This document shows, in pieces, positions 34,066-45,639 of a DNA stretch of 64,000 nt (position 1 is its first letter; the number at the start of each line of letters is the position of its first letter). A program made the translations under genes and the position numbers. This stretch comes from Impatiens glandulifera. Its lineage: Eukaryota; Streptophyta; Magnoliopsida; Ericales; Balsaminaceae. Location: contig NC_061862.1 in assembly GCF_907164915.1 (NCBI RefSeq), forward strand, positions 136,205,520 to 136,269,519, read 5' to 3'. The notes below the pieces were generated by a model. It saw nothing but the letters and a program-made list of their open reading frames with translations. It was not told where the DNA came from and ran no database searches.

Positions 34066-34912
34066 TGTTGGGACAAATTAATTTGACTAACGATATTTTG
34101 ATAATGAATATTTGTAAAATTTAAATAAGAATGAAGTTAAGTCGTCTAAATTGTGTTTATGTAGGAGCATCAAGATCTGGCTAACTTAGACGCGATCTGA
34201 GCAGACTAATTAGACGCATTGCATGTTAGACGTGCAGACTAACAGATACGTAGTTAGACGTGCAGTCTAACAGATACGTAGTTAGACGTGCAGTCTAACA
34301 TATACGTAGTTTGACGTGTAGTCTAACAGATACATAGTTAGACGTGCAGTCTAACATATACGTAGGTAGACATGCAGTCTAACAGACGTAGTTAGACGTA
34401 CAATCTAACAGATACATACTTAGACATTCATTTTAACAAATACGTACTTAGACGTGCAGTTTAACAAATACGTAGTTAGACGTGAAGTCTAATAGATACG
34501 TAGTTAGACGTGCAGTCTAACAAATACGTAGTTAGACGTGCAGTCTAACAAATACGTAGTTATATGTGCAGTCTAACAGATACGTAGTTAGACGTGCAGT
34601 ATAATAGACGTAGTTAGACGTGTAGTCTAACAGATACGTAGTTAGACGTGCAGTTTTATAAATACGTAGTTAAATGTACAGTCTAATAGACATAGTTAGA
34701 CGTGCATTCTAATAGATTGGTAGTTAGACGTGCAGTCTAACAGACGTAGTTAGACATGCAGTCTAATAGATACGTACTTAAACGTGCAGTCTAACATATA
34801 CGTAGTTAGACGTGTAGTCTAACAGATATGTAGTTAGACGTGCAGTCTAACAGACGTAGTTAGACGTACAGTCTAACAGACGTAATTAGACATGCAGTCT
34901 AACAGATACGTA
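34066..34912 (+). mobile_element. Truncated 3' LTR of element B with ACGT minisatellite
   Basis: Begins TGTTGGGACAAATTAATTTG and follows the 5' LTR closely for 170 bases, then about 26 ACGT units (about 34230-34910). It ends in GATACG, after which element A integrase sequence (minus) resumes. The downstream kilobase present in the 5' LTR is missing. Confidence 0.9.
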
Positions 34913-35410
34913 AAGGCAAGTTCAGAACGAGTTTTCAAAAAATAAATCCATGTAAAACGTGAATAATCATCAACTAATATCACAAAATATCGATAACCGT
35001 GAAATGTACCAAAAGGGGAGGTCCCCAAATATATAAGTGAACTAGCGAAAAAGGTTTATCAGTAATATAATGATTATTCAAAAAAGAAAGTGATCATTGT
35101 TTGCCAATCTTACAATGCACACAATCAAATGACATAATTTTAATAGGACCCAAAAAACCTTTAGCAACAAGAGACTGGAGTTTATTTAATGAATCATATC
35201 CGACTTTAAGATGCCACTAATAAATGGAGGAAGGAGAAACATCAGCAGAAATTGAAGGAAATGGTTGAAGGTAATAAAGCTCAAACATGCGACCCATCTT
35301 GCATTTCGTCCCAAGAATCCGACATGTCTGTGAATCCTGAACCTATATACCAGAAGATGTAAAAGTAACAGTTAGTCTCTGCTCAACCAACTAACCAACA
35401 TAAACAAGGT
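34913..35410 (-). pseudogene. Element A GAG-pre-integrase and proximal integrase
   Basis: Minus strand: KMGRMFELYYLQPF, HLKVGYDSLNKLQSLVAKG and FDCVHCKIGKQ (zinc-finger CxxC) are the GAG-pre-integrase domain and integrase start. LVHLYIWGP sits where the first catalytic Asp motif (DVWGP) belongs, with the Asp replaced by Tyr. The sequence stops at the element B junction. The stretch between gag and KMGRMFEL is too short to hold a zinc knuckle and protease. Confidence 0.8.
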
Positions 35411-35998
35411 TTAATGTGAAATGGGCAATGGGTGACGATGGAGCAATGATTCACGAACAGACTCGTACTTAGTGCCAAACTTCATCAGTAGTTGAATGAT
35501 CCTTAAGTGTTTCTCATTAATGTTGGCCTTGTCAATGCGATCCCATAGTGACTGTATAGTAGAGAAGAAATCATCTATGGATTGTCCTGGCTCATGTTTC
35601 AATGCATGTAACGAACTCAACAATTGATAGTGGTGCATTTCTCAGGTAGTTTGGAGTCGATCTTTTAGATAATCCCAAGCCATCTTGTCGGTATCCATTT
35701 GTCGAAGCTGGATTTGGATATTCCTAGATGACATATTTCGAATTCAGGTAAGAATAGTATGATTCTTATTGTCCTAGTCATCAATAGACACACAATAATC
35801 CTCAGTTTCTTTTGTAGTCGGCGGAGTAGAGGAAGATCCAACAGGTTTTATTGGTATATTGAAATCTCTAGTGACATATCGTCACAACTTCTTACCAATC
35901 AAAAAACTCTTCATAGATTCGGACCACAAATCATAGTTGTCTCCTGACAACATAACAGTAATACTAGATGCCTCTATACAATCCATATTAAGAGACAT
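35411..35998 (-). pseudogene. Element A gag (UBN2 type), decayed
   Basis: A start codon at 35998 opens MSLNMDCIEAS, then SGDNYDLWSESMKSFLIGKK, the usual N-terminus of copia gag. LSSLHALKHEPGQSIDDFFS and IQSLWDRIDK belong to UBN2. Stops interrupt it at several points where tryptophan or arginine is expected (for example after LIGKKL and in ILT-stop-IRN). A deletion follows the RESLLHRHPLP region. Confidence 0.8.
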
Positions 35999-36227
35999 AA
36001 AGGAAAAATTCAAAGTAGGAAAAATACCAATAACCAACAAAATATATCAAAATGTTCAATAAATAACTCAGACTGCTCAACGAATTAGAAAGTAGTAGAT
36101 AATTCAGAAAACCAAATCAGATCTGAAAATAAAAGAATATTCGAAATTAAAATCTGACCGCACTGTTGCGTCGGTGATCGAAGCTAAACTGAATTGCGGT
36201 AGATGAAATCAAAATCTAACGGTAACA

Positions 36228-36404
36228 GCTCTAATACCATGTAAGAATATAGAGAAAAAGATTGTATTGAATGATTGATATTACAAAGTTATGACATATA
36301 TATATATATATAATATATAAGATTTATCTTAGTGCCCAAGTTATGACAACTTGTAGATGGACTAAAACCTTTAGATGGGCTGAGCCACATAATATATTCT
36401 AACA
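36228..36404 (-). mobile_element. 5' LTR (36240-36404) and primer-binding site (36228-36239) of element A
   Basis: The 165-base LTR has mirrored ends TGTTAGAATAT and ATATTCTTACA (minus strand). TGGTATTAGAGC follows immediately as the primer-binding site. It contains a TA-rich run and a TATA-like region. Confidence 0.9.
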
Positions 36405-37436
36405 CTATCAAAGGCTATATGTAAGCATGCATTTCATTAATCATAATCCAAAACTCATAAAGTCATGCATATCATTCTTTAATTCAAAGTTCTCAATAGG
36501 GATGATATTATTTTCAAATGGCATCATATATATATAAGCTCAAATATTCGCATTTCAACATGATTTGCATTCAAATCAACCATTAACAATTTATCAACTA
36601 ATATATTTTTATCAATCCAAGTCATTTTCTAAAATTCATCAACTCATGGCATTCACATAATTCATCCCAATCATTATACATTCTTTCAATTCATTCATTT
36701 TTCATTTGGAAAGCATTAAAGCTCATATCAAATCAAAACAAAAGGAGAAATAATTAAAAGAAAAACAATGAGATTTTATCAACCTTTATTTGATTTTGGA
36801 GTTTTGATTCTTAATAACATGCACATCAATTGAATCTCAAAGCATGTATCAAAAATCAAACTCAACTTATTTGTTTTCGAGAATTCCAACTGTCTAGGTC
36901 CTGTTTGGAATTTTAAAAAAGTCCCAAATTAGAATTTCAGAAAATAACGTTTCAATATTGATTTCTAACTTCTTGAACACTCTATTCCAAATTGGCCTTA
37001 ACATCGGGCCATTGATAAAACTACGAACTTGTTTATTGATGTCTTGACTATCACATGTAAAAGTATCCTATCAAAAATTGAGTCGATTTGGTTAGGTTTT
37101 GGACCATGATTGCAAAGTTGAATAGGTTGGGCAGCAAGTTTGAGAGCCATTTCATGTCCAACTTGCAAAATGGTTTCCACTACCTATTTCTCAACTCATT
37201 TAACTAGTTCTAGACCAAATTCTATGTTGGAATTAAACCATTATAAATCACATTTATGATGAATGCAAATGAAAATGCTATACTAATATCTAATTGGATG
37301 TCTTCCAAAATAAAAAATAGCATTGAAATATTTTGTTCTACAATGAAAAAAAACATTTTGTGATAATTTAATTGTATCATATCTGTATGCGGTTTTATTT
37401 TGTCTCTCTTCAACTTTTAACTCCCGTTCTTAAAAA
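36405..37436. other. Non-coding region, probably repeat-derived
   Basis: No gene supported. The phrases around 36900-37170 (long untranslated-looking, low coding potential) may belong to an LTR of a gypsy element, but I could not find boundaries. Confidence 0.4.
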
Positions 37437-40400
37437 AATCATTTTTGACATGAAAGGATGTTTCCTATTACAGTTTCTTATCCATTCGAATGTCCTGTCC
37501 TTAAGGGCGATTTGTGTTATTCGAAGTTGGTTTGTCTAATGTCTCACCTATCCATTCGAGTGCTCCGCCCACAAAGCAGACACATCAAAGGACTTGAATG
37601 GTAGATACAACCCGCGTACTTGTTTTATAAAAGAGTTTTTTATACATAAATTATGCCATAGAACCCATTGGCTTACCTTTCTCTTAAATCTCATAAAAAG
37701 TAGATAAGAAGACTATCCTTGTAGGATGTTGTCATATCTTTTTAGATAAGGAACCAAAGTGGAGTTATATAGCACAAACTTTTTGTAAGGCCCTAAAATC
37801 CTTATTTCCTACACCTAATTCAACGTAAATTTGGTCATAAATGTGGAAGCGCTAGGGTGTCTATTTGACATTTTTATTGAAAAGGGTGATATAAAAGTTG
37901 GTCGTACGGTCTCGGTCCCTCCTTCCACACGTATCTCCTGCACCATGTTGGACTCCAAATCTTCATTCACCTGTCATAAAATCGTGTGTCTGAATACACC
38001 TACACCACACAAGCATAGTGAGTCAATAGACCCATCAAACATTTAAAAGAATACATTAAAATACATTTTACTACATTGCATCCATGAGAAATCAGAAAGA
38101 AAAAAGCCTGGAAAAGTTGTAGACGGACTTCGTGGTTTTCCAGTTGTCTTCTTCTGATTTTCCTGGTTCTCATGTCGCACTATGACTCCCCTAGGGATTG
38201 GAGGTCACCTTCTCGGGAATCGTCTTGAAATTGCCTCACCATTCCTTGTCGCCTAGTGCTTGTCCAGATGTAGGCATTATCCGGCGGGGAAGAACAAAGG
38301 TTTTCCCCTGCTTTTCTGATCTAAAAGTCGACCTCCCATTTAACGCTCCACTTCGCCTTACCGTCACATTTGACTCTAGAGTTTGTTGCTTCAGGTACAT
38401 GCTAAGGCATTGAACACCGTCGATGGAGGTTTCAGTTCACATGAAGAGGAGAGGAGAAGAATCGAAAAGGATTCCCATGAGGATAGGTAATTCGACTTAC
38501 AGTTTGTACTTGTGACTCTTCCTTCATCTAAGCATTTGTTCGTTAGTCTACGATATTGTCTTCTCCACGTTCGCGAGTTTTAGACTAGTCTTCACCGACA
38601 CCCAGAGGTTGGTTGGAGCTCACCTGTAAAATTTCTCATCAATGTTTTCTCCGGTGACCAAACTTTGAAGAATTCAGCGGTGTTGATTGAGGTCAAGGTT
38701 CGAGGCTAGTCTTGTCCTAGCCTCTTCCTAAACTAGACTCAATCTTACCTAGACTCTAACAACTAGGGTTAACCAAATCATTCAAGTAGTTCAAACAATA
38801 AACTAACTAATAATTTAACTAATTGATAATAAATAAACTGGAAATCACCTCAACGTCAATGTATACATTCAACAATTCATGTGAATTATACAAGTGATGA
38901 AGCCATAAGAGAAGACTACTTGAAAGAGAGAGGAGAAAGAAGACACAGCCATTGCATTAGAGTTCTCTAGAGAAAATTATCTTCTCGTCGGAATCTCCTT
39001 GAAAGTGTTCTTGAATTGGTATTTTAACTCTCAAGACAGATATCTCTCTCCAAGTCTCTTGGAAATCCTTCAAATGATAAAAGTTTCCTGAAATGAAATC
39101 GGAGGGATCCTTATATACCCTTACTTAAGGGTAACTTTGAAAATAATTGTTTTGGAAACCGGTAACTTAATAAATGAGTTGAACCACCTTATCCGAGTTC
39201 CGTTCTACATGTAACTAGTCAAGCTACACTTTGAGATTTGAAATAGGTCAAATGGTCAAGTGTAGGTAAAGTTACACATTTTGAAATTTCATCCTTTTCT
39301 TATTTCGATTTTTAGCCGTCTAGTTCAAACAAAAACTTCAAATGACTATAACTTAGGAATCAGATCGACATTGAGGCTTACCAGGATGCATTGAAAAGGT
39401 ATTAAGGTGGCTAAATATTTTGTCTTGCCTATGAAGTTTGAGACATTCCACAAATTCATGCAATTGATGATGGAACATCGTTTACCTCAAAATGAACAGT
39501 TTGGTTCATGGGCGACCTAGTGTGGTCTATAGGTCAAAAATGAGTGTTGATTGTTATCAATAGAAAGTCAACTCAACGATTTTTCCAATGGTAGCTCACT
39601 TGCACAAAATGATCGAGTGAGTCAAAAGATATTAATTTATGAAGTCAGACCTAACTTCAGTATGCTCCAAGATTGAAGCTGGTGTACTTGCATCATGTTG
39701 TCGGGCTGTAGAGACCACCTTTCCAAGCATATGTAGCAATCCAATTTTGATGCATTGTGGCTCAAGTTATGAATTTCTAACAGATCCTACTCTGGTCGCA
39801 TTGTCTTGCAACACCAATTTATTGGGGATTAAGAGCTTTGACTCGAATTAGGCTTGAAACTGACCTTGTAGATGACTCTTCATACTTTTTAAATCATCTA
39901 AGATCACCTAAAACATCGAGTGTAACAATTTTGGTGAATTTTTTATCTTGAAGATCCTTGTTGATCTTCATTTAGCCAATCAATGCCAAAATCAAGGCAT
40001 TTGGGCGTTTTCCAAATGAGGCACGCGCCTAGTGTCAGCATGACATCACCTAGTCATTTGAAAAGCCTTGGATGCACGGGAGCTTCTGTGTTGACTTTCG
40101 TTGACTCAGCCTTGACTCGATTTTGACTCTTTTGTCCCTTTGAAAGCCTTCTACACAAAATTTAAACAATATTATACTCAAAATTCATAATTTTTCGAAC
40201 CGGTTAATCTGAACGTATTATGTCTCCCGAATTCCAAATTTTTATGAAAAATGGTGTTTGGCTATAAGAACAATCCTAAAAATAGGTGTTCTGTACATTT
40301 TTTTCTAATAGCATATTATATTCAAAATTCATGATTTCCCAACCGATCATTCTGAAGGTATTGGGTCAATCAAATTATGAGTATTTTCGAAAATTTACGT

Positions 40401-40549
40401 TTAGACCGCTCTTCAAGGGTCATTTTTAAGCCATTTCTAAAAAGTGTCTTTTCTGATTTTTATTATCCCGGTCCAATAATAAATTTTGATCGTCATACTA
40501 GATTGGAAAATTTATTTTAATTTTGGGGTGTAAAAATGGGGTGTCTACA
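37437..40549 (-). mobile_element. Tat/Ogre-type 3' LTR (left limit approximate)
   Basis: On the minus strand the LTR starts TGTAGACACCCCATTTTTAC at 40549, a start I associate with Tat/Ogre LTRs, directly after a polypurine-like AAGAGGGCATTC. Within it are pairs of similar segments (AATTCATAATTTTTCGAACC around 40181 and AATTCATGATTTCCCAACC around 40325). Near the other end is CTATCCATTCGAGTGCTCCG with a second CTTATCCATTCGAATGTCCT, typical of this LTR family as I remember it. Frames inside it (38198-38413, 39639-39851) are not genes. LTRs of several kb are normal for this lineage. Confidence 0.55.
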
Positions 40550-41169
40550 GAATGCCCTCTTGGAAAGAGTTTGGAGAAGAAGATTATCGCTTTGCAAAAT
40601 GTGTGTCCAATCTTAATCAAATAGGCACCAATTTTGTAAACTCAAAATGTAAAATGTCAAATTAGAGAAGGAATGAGAACATGGAGCTGTGCATTTTACA
40701 TGTTACTTTACCTTACATCGCAACATGTGTTTGAGGAATCATACGTAGCTTTAACAAAAGTCCTACAAAGTACATGTAAGAAGTAATAACACATGCAAGA
40801 ATAATATCTATATTTTTAAAATATAAGTGCTGGAACTTGTTGTGTTTTATCCCATGTAGGGTCAATAGAAAGTTATTCTTCAATCATGTATCTGCACGTA
40901 GAGACTATGCGAACATCTTCAAAGAGATGCTTTTGGCAGTTCTACTCGCTGGATATATTTGAAGAATACCTTTGGAGTATTAATACAATTTAAAATAAAC
41001 CAACAACCATGAGTCGTGGTGTATGTTATGCATCGTCGATTACCTAGTTATGGCGACCGAGGAATTATATCAGTGATAGAGATGAAAGTAGGGTCATGAT
41101 GACTGGTATTCACACTAAGATGAGAAGTTGATCTTGGCTAAAAAGGTTTCAATTATTCTGAAATAAAGA

Positions 41170-42400
41170 AATCCTACCAAAGACCACACTATTTCAAGTT
41201 ACAAATAATGAGTTCTCATGCCTACAAGATAATGAGAGACTATCGAAGAATATTGAGTTCTCATATCAAACAAATGATGAGGAACTGTTTGAAAACACTA
41301 AGTTCTCATATTGAAAATATGATGAAGAACTTTACGGCGAACAATGAGTTTTCATATTGATGCGATGATGAGAGACTACTGGGAAAACATTGAGTTCTCA
41401 TATCAATGCGATGACGAGAGCCTAATATGAAAACACTAAGTTCTCATATTGATGCGAAGATGAGTGACTATTTGGAAAATATTGAGTTCTCATATCAATG
41501 CAATAATGATAGACTGTTGGGAAAACAATGAGTTCTCATATCGATGTGACGATGAGAGACTTCTGGGAAATACCAAGTTCTCATGTTGAAGCAATGATGA
41601 AAGACTACTAAGTAAACATGAGTTCTCATATCGATGCGATGATGATATACTGTTAGGTAAACATGAGTTCTCATATCAATGTGATTATGATAAACTACTG
41701 GGTAAACACTAAGTTCTCATATCGATGCAATGATGATAAATTGTTAGGTAAACACTAAGTTCTCATATCGATGTGATGATGAAAGACTATTGGGAAAACA
41801 TTAAGTTCTCATATCGATGCGATGATGAGAGAATATTGGGTAAACACTGAGTTCTCATATCGATGCGATGATGAAAGACTATTGGATAAACATGATTTCT
41901 CATATTGATTCAATGATGATAGACTAATGGGGAAATATTATGTTCTCATATTGATGCGATGATGAGAGACTGCTGGGCAAACATGATTTCTCATATCGAT
42001 GAGATGATGAGAGATTGTTGGGAAAGCACTAAGTTCTCATATTGATGCTATGATGAGAGAATATTGGGTAAACATTGAGTTTTTAAATCGATGCGATAAT
42101 GAGAGACTACTAGGTAAACACTAAGTCTTCATATCGATACGATGATGAGAGACTATTGGTTAAACACTAAGTTCTCATGTAAATACGATGATGAGAGACT
42201 GTTGGGCAAACTCTGAGTTCTCATATCGGTGCGATGATGAGAGACTGATGGGTAAACATTGAGTCTTCATATTGATGCGATGAGAGACTCCTAGGTAAAC
42301 ACTAAGTTCTTATATCGATGTGATGATGAGAGACTTCTAGGAAAACACTAAGTTCTTATATCGATACAATGACGAGAGACTGCTGGGTGTTTTTTGATCC
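41170..42400. repeat. Tandem array, unit about 47 bp (GAGTTCTCATATCGATGCGA)
   Basis: About 25 units. Each reads roughly GAGTTCTCATATCGATGCGA, then TGATGAGAGACT, then GTTGGGTAAACACT. Units vary by scattered substitutions and small indels. No coding frame runs through it. Confidence 0.95.
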
Positions 42401-42539
42401 CGCTATTGGGATCAACATATAATCTTAACTCATGACTATCCATTTGATGACATTCACGAGAAAGAAAGATAGTACAAACACATTATCCTTTTTTCCATAG
42501 AGAATTGATAATGTTCAAGAACATGTAATATGTTGTTTC

Positions 42540-43090
42540 TATTTAAAACTTCATTTCAGGTCTCAACAAAGACCCGACATTGTCTTAGAAAATCCAAAAG
42601 ATTAATCTAGCACGTAAATGCTATAGATCCAAGCATTCATGACCTAGTAATATGAAATGGGTGCATGTTGAGACTAATATCATGTCTCTTTGTTTCAACA
42701 CGATATCTCGGAAGTTGATTTCTAAGAGATGTGTTTTAGATCTAAACGAAGATCTTTTATTGTCTTAGCGAAAAAATAATGATGAATTTAACGCGTAAAG
42801 GTTTTAGATTCATGCGACCATGACCTATAAATGCAAACCAGGTGCATCTATAGAACAATATCATGTCTATTAGTTTTGTATTTGACATCTCGAAAGATGT
42901 TATCTAAGATCTATGTTTTCATATCCTACCGAATATTTGTCATTGTCTTTAAGAAAACATAAAGATGAATCTAGCACGCACATGTTGTAGATGCATTCAT
43001 GACCTGGTAACGTGAACCAGGTGTATCTAAAGAGCGTTAACATGCCTCTTTATAACATCTCGAAAGATGTTTTATAAGAGTTACCGATAA
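42540..43090. repeat. Three diverged tandem copies, about 165-180 bp
   Basis: Landmarks ATCTCG(G/A)AAG(T/A)TG at about 42703, 42885 and 43051, and GACCTAGTAA / GACCTATAAA / GACCTGGTAA followed by a GGTGCAT motif, show three copies in the same orientation. Confidence 0.75.
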
Positions 43091-43974
43091 TCAATAACCA
43101 ATTTTATACTGCACAAATTATGATGGAATAATTTCGCATGGATGTATTGACTTGCCATAGGAAGATTCCAAAGAAGTTTCTAATTTGAACTAAGACCATC
43201 AATACAAACTCTACTTGGGGAAATTCTCTCAAGGTAAATTGAGGATTATCCAACTTTGCCATCAGGACATCTGTTATGAACTAGGGAAAATATGGGCATG
43301 ATGCTTGTGGTGTTCCGATGATTATATACATGCTTTAAAACAAACGTCCCAATATGAACTCGGGTGTTTTAATTATTTGATGAATGAATGCATGTTTGGC
43401 TCAGGGCCATAAAATTGAGATGCATTTATTAGCTAGAACTTATAAAAATGAATGCATGCTTTGAAACTAAAGACTCTTAGTATGAACCAAAGTGCTTCCG
43501 AATTTTCATGATGTAGAATGCATGAATTGCTCTAGGCTATATTAATGCAAGCTTGAAAATTTCCTAGATGAAGACCAAGGTATTTTGCTTTATTGACCTA
43601 AAATTTAGTGAAGATCTCGATCTCATCTTTGCGTTGTTAGCTTTGGATCAAAATCTCTTCAGCATTTTAAGACTCATGAAAGGTGTTAGACCACTTCAGA
43701 GGAGATCTGATTTTTACTCACTTCTCTTTTTTCGATATGAAAGGAATTACCTAACGTAAGTTCCAATTGTATGCCAGCGATTGCTTTAAAAAATAGTTAT
43801 TTGATAACCGAAGTTTTACTCTTAATGAAGATTATGATTCTTCGCTCCATTCGTCCTTCGGGCCTAATATTTTTCGGAATTTCATCTACTCATGTGTGCT
43901 TTTTTTAGAGAGAAATCTTTGAATAATCTAAACTTGATAGAGATTATACTTGGGGTGTTTGAATAAATAGATAT

Positions 43975-44255
43975 GCTTAACAAAGTTGCCCGACGGTGAA
44001 TTCAAAACCTTATCCACTATGAGTATTTATTATTTTTTACAACTGAGGTGTATCTGGCCGAATCGGCACACCTAGCGAGATTGCCCAGTGGTGATTTCAA
44101 TACCTCAACTTTCATAGAATTATTCATTGTTGTCTTTTTCTGTTATTTTTTAGTTGAAGCATCATCGGTATATCTGAAAGATCATAATACTAAACGAGAT
44201 TGCCCAGTCATTCTTTCAATGCCTCAACCTTGTGATGAATACTTTGCTCATTGAT
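43975..44255. repeat. Three diverged copies, about 100-120 bp (TTGCCCAGTGGTGATTTCAA)
   Basis: The phrase GAGATTGCCCAGTGGTGATT and its variants appear near 43983, 44078 and 44198, followed each time by an AAxxCCTxxxCC stretch. The small frame through them (44048-44254) is not a gene. Confidence 0.7.
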
Positions 44256-44984
44256 TTTTTTTACGCAGTTGCTTAGAGTTTCAAGTCAATCTCTTTGTTC
44301 ATAATTTTTTTTCTTTTTTCTAGAAGTCAAATAATTTCCTTAATCTGCTCAGTTTTGAGATTAGGGTTTGAACATCAACGAACATTGTAGAGTTTAGAAG
44401 ATTTTTAACAATTCACAAGAAACAAGAAGGAACTAAAGTAGGTAATCCTTCGTACGAATTTTAAGGAGGGCTTCAAACTCTCTTTAACCCTGAATTGACC
44501 CCTTATATAAGATTAAGTCTTAAAACTTACTCGTTTCATTGTGTCCTTGATGATTTTTAAAGGGAGATATCTTGATCTTATTTAATTTCAGAACCATAAG
44601 ACCTTCGCGAATTTGATCGAACCTATTTTATAGGCTACATCTTATCCCCGTGTAAGAGGAATCAGGTCAAAAGGTAATTCAATTTTTTTCTCGAAACCTA
44701 TAAGTAATTGTTTGAAAATCCAGACCTTAGCGTGATGCTAAAGGGTTTTTTAAAATGAATTTTTAAATGGAATGCATTCTTGATCATGTGAATGATGCAT
44801 GTGATGCAAAAAATGTCTATTCATTTTTCTTAGATAAATGCCCGTAGTATGAACTGGGGTCTTGGACTTTTTTATTGAGGAAGAAAGAAATTGGATGGAA
44901 CGAACCTGTTGGGAGGTTTCTTACATATCCATGTGCATAGAGAATCATGTATGCATGTAGTTCGGATGAGGATCGAAAACTTAA

Positions 44985-45625
44985 ATGATAAGAAAGGTTA
45001 CCTTAACATTCGGAGCTGGAAGATTTCAAAGGAATTTTGAGGCTTCAACCTTAGTGATGCTGAAGGGTTTCGGATAGCTCAAAAGGTTACCTTAACGTTC
45101 GGAGCTGAAGGATTTCAAAGGAATTTTGAGGCCTTCATCTTAGCGATGATGAAGGGTTTAATGGAAGGCTCAAAATTCTACCTTAGCGTTCAGAGCTGAA
45201 GAATTTATGAAGGATACGAGGCTTCCATCTTAGTGATGTGAAGGGTTTCGTAGAAGGCTAAAAAAGGCTACCTTAGAGTTATGAACTGAAGAAGTTCAAA
45301 GAATTTTGAGGCTTCCATTTTATAGACGCTGAAGGGTTTTGGACAACTCAAAGAGGGCCATCTTAGCATTCGGAGCTAAAAAATTTCAAAGGAAATTTGA
45401 GACTTACACCTTAGTGATGTTAAGGGTTTTGGATATCTAAAAAGGGGTTACATTAGTGTTTAAAGTTGAAATATTTCAAAGGGATTTTGAGGCTTCCACC
45501 TTAGCGATGCTGAAGGGTTTCATAAAAAAACACTTAAATACTACCTTAGCGTTCAGAGCTGAAGGATTTGAAACGGATTTTGAGGCTTCCACCTGAGTGA
45601 TGCTGAAGAATTTTGGACAGCTCAT
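44985..45625. repeat. Tandem array, unit about 86-95 bp
   Basis: About seven units with the phrases TACCTTAACGTTCGGAGCTG, AAGGATTTCAAAGGAATTTT, GAGGCTTCCACCTTAG and GATGCTGAAGGGTTT. Its right end meets the LINE. Confidence 0.9.
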
Positions 45626-45639
45626 ATACGCATCATAAG

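Larger units (their letters stand above)
25929..34912 (+). mobile_element. SIRE-like Ty1/copia element B inserted in element A
   Basis: Plus-strand order: 5' LTR 25929-27787, primer-binding site 27790-27802, gag (27838 to about 28676), protease, integrase, RT, RNase H (to 32229), a G-run, a non-coding stretch, an extra ORF (33084-33845), polypurine tract (34052-34065) and the first about 847 bases of the 3' LTR. The 3' LTR stops inside its minisatellite, and the host integrase sequence resumes beyond it. So the distal kilobase of the 3' LTR and a short piece of the host element were deleted. About 11 differences in the first about 170 aligned LTR bases (hand count) suggest an insertion a few million years old under common plant rates. 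Confidence 0.9.
23491..36404 (-). mobile_element. Ty1/copia element A, short LTRs, interrupted by copia element B
   Basis: Minus-strand order: 5' LTR 36404-36240, primer-binding site 36239-36228, gag (about 35998-35411), GAG-pre-integrase and start of integrase (about 35350-34913), insertion of element B, rest of integrase (25928 to about 25540), RT and RNase H (25149-23641), polypurine tract and 3' LTR (23627-23491). Without the insertion it is about 3.9 kb. The zinc knuckle and protease between gag and GAG-pre-integrase appear to be deleted. Many in-frame stops mark it as dead. A target duplication is not clear: ctatc follows on the right, and ctatac lies near but not at the left end. Confidence 0.9.
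40550..45625 (-). mobile_element. 3' region of a Tat/Ogre-type element with tandem arrays
   Basis: A region without gag or pol upstream of the LTR (minus orientation). It carries at least four different tandem arrays, listed separately, and two copies of a TTACATATCC-type box (about 44640 and 44910) shared with the Tat remnant at 8.8-9.1 kb. Long 3' regions with tandem repeats are known in Ogre/Tat elements. It is cut at about 45625 by the LINE. Confidence 0.55.

Noticed and set aside
26080..34912. CRISPR-like regular repeat arrays at 26.1-26.8 kb and 34.2-34.9 kb
   Set aside because: Units are contiguous, without unique spacers of constant length, and they lie inside LTRs of a plant retrotransposon. 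They are minisatellites.
38198..39851. Two frames of about 70 codons (38198-38413 and 39639-39851)
   Set aside because: They lie within the Tat-type LTR and have no domain or codon pattern.
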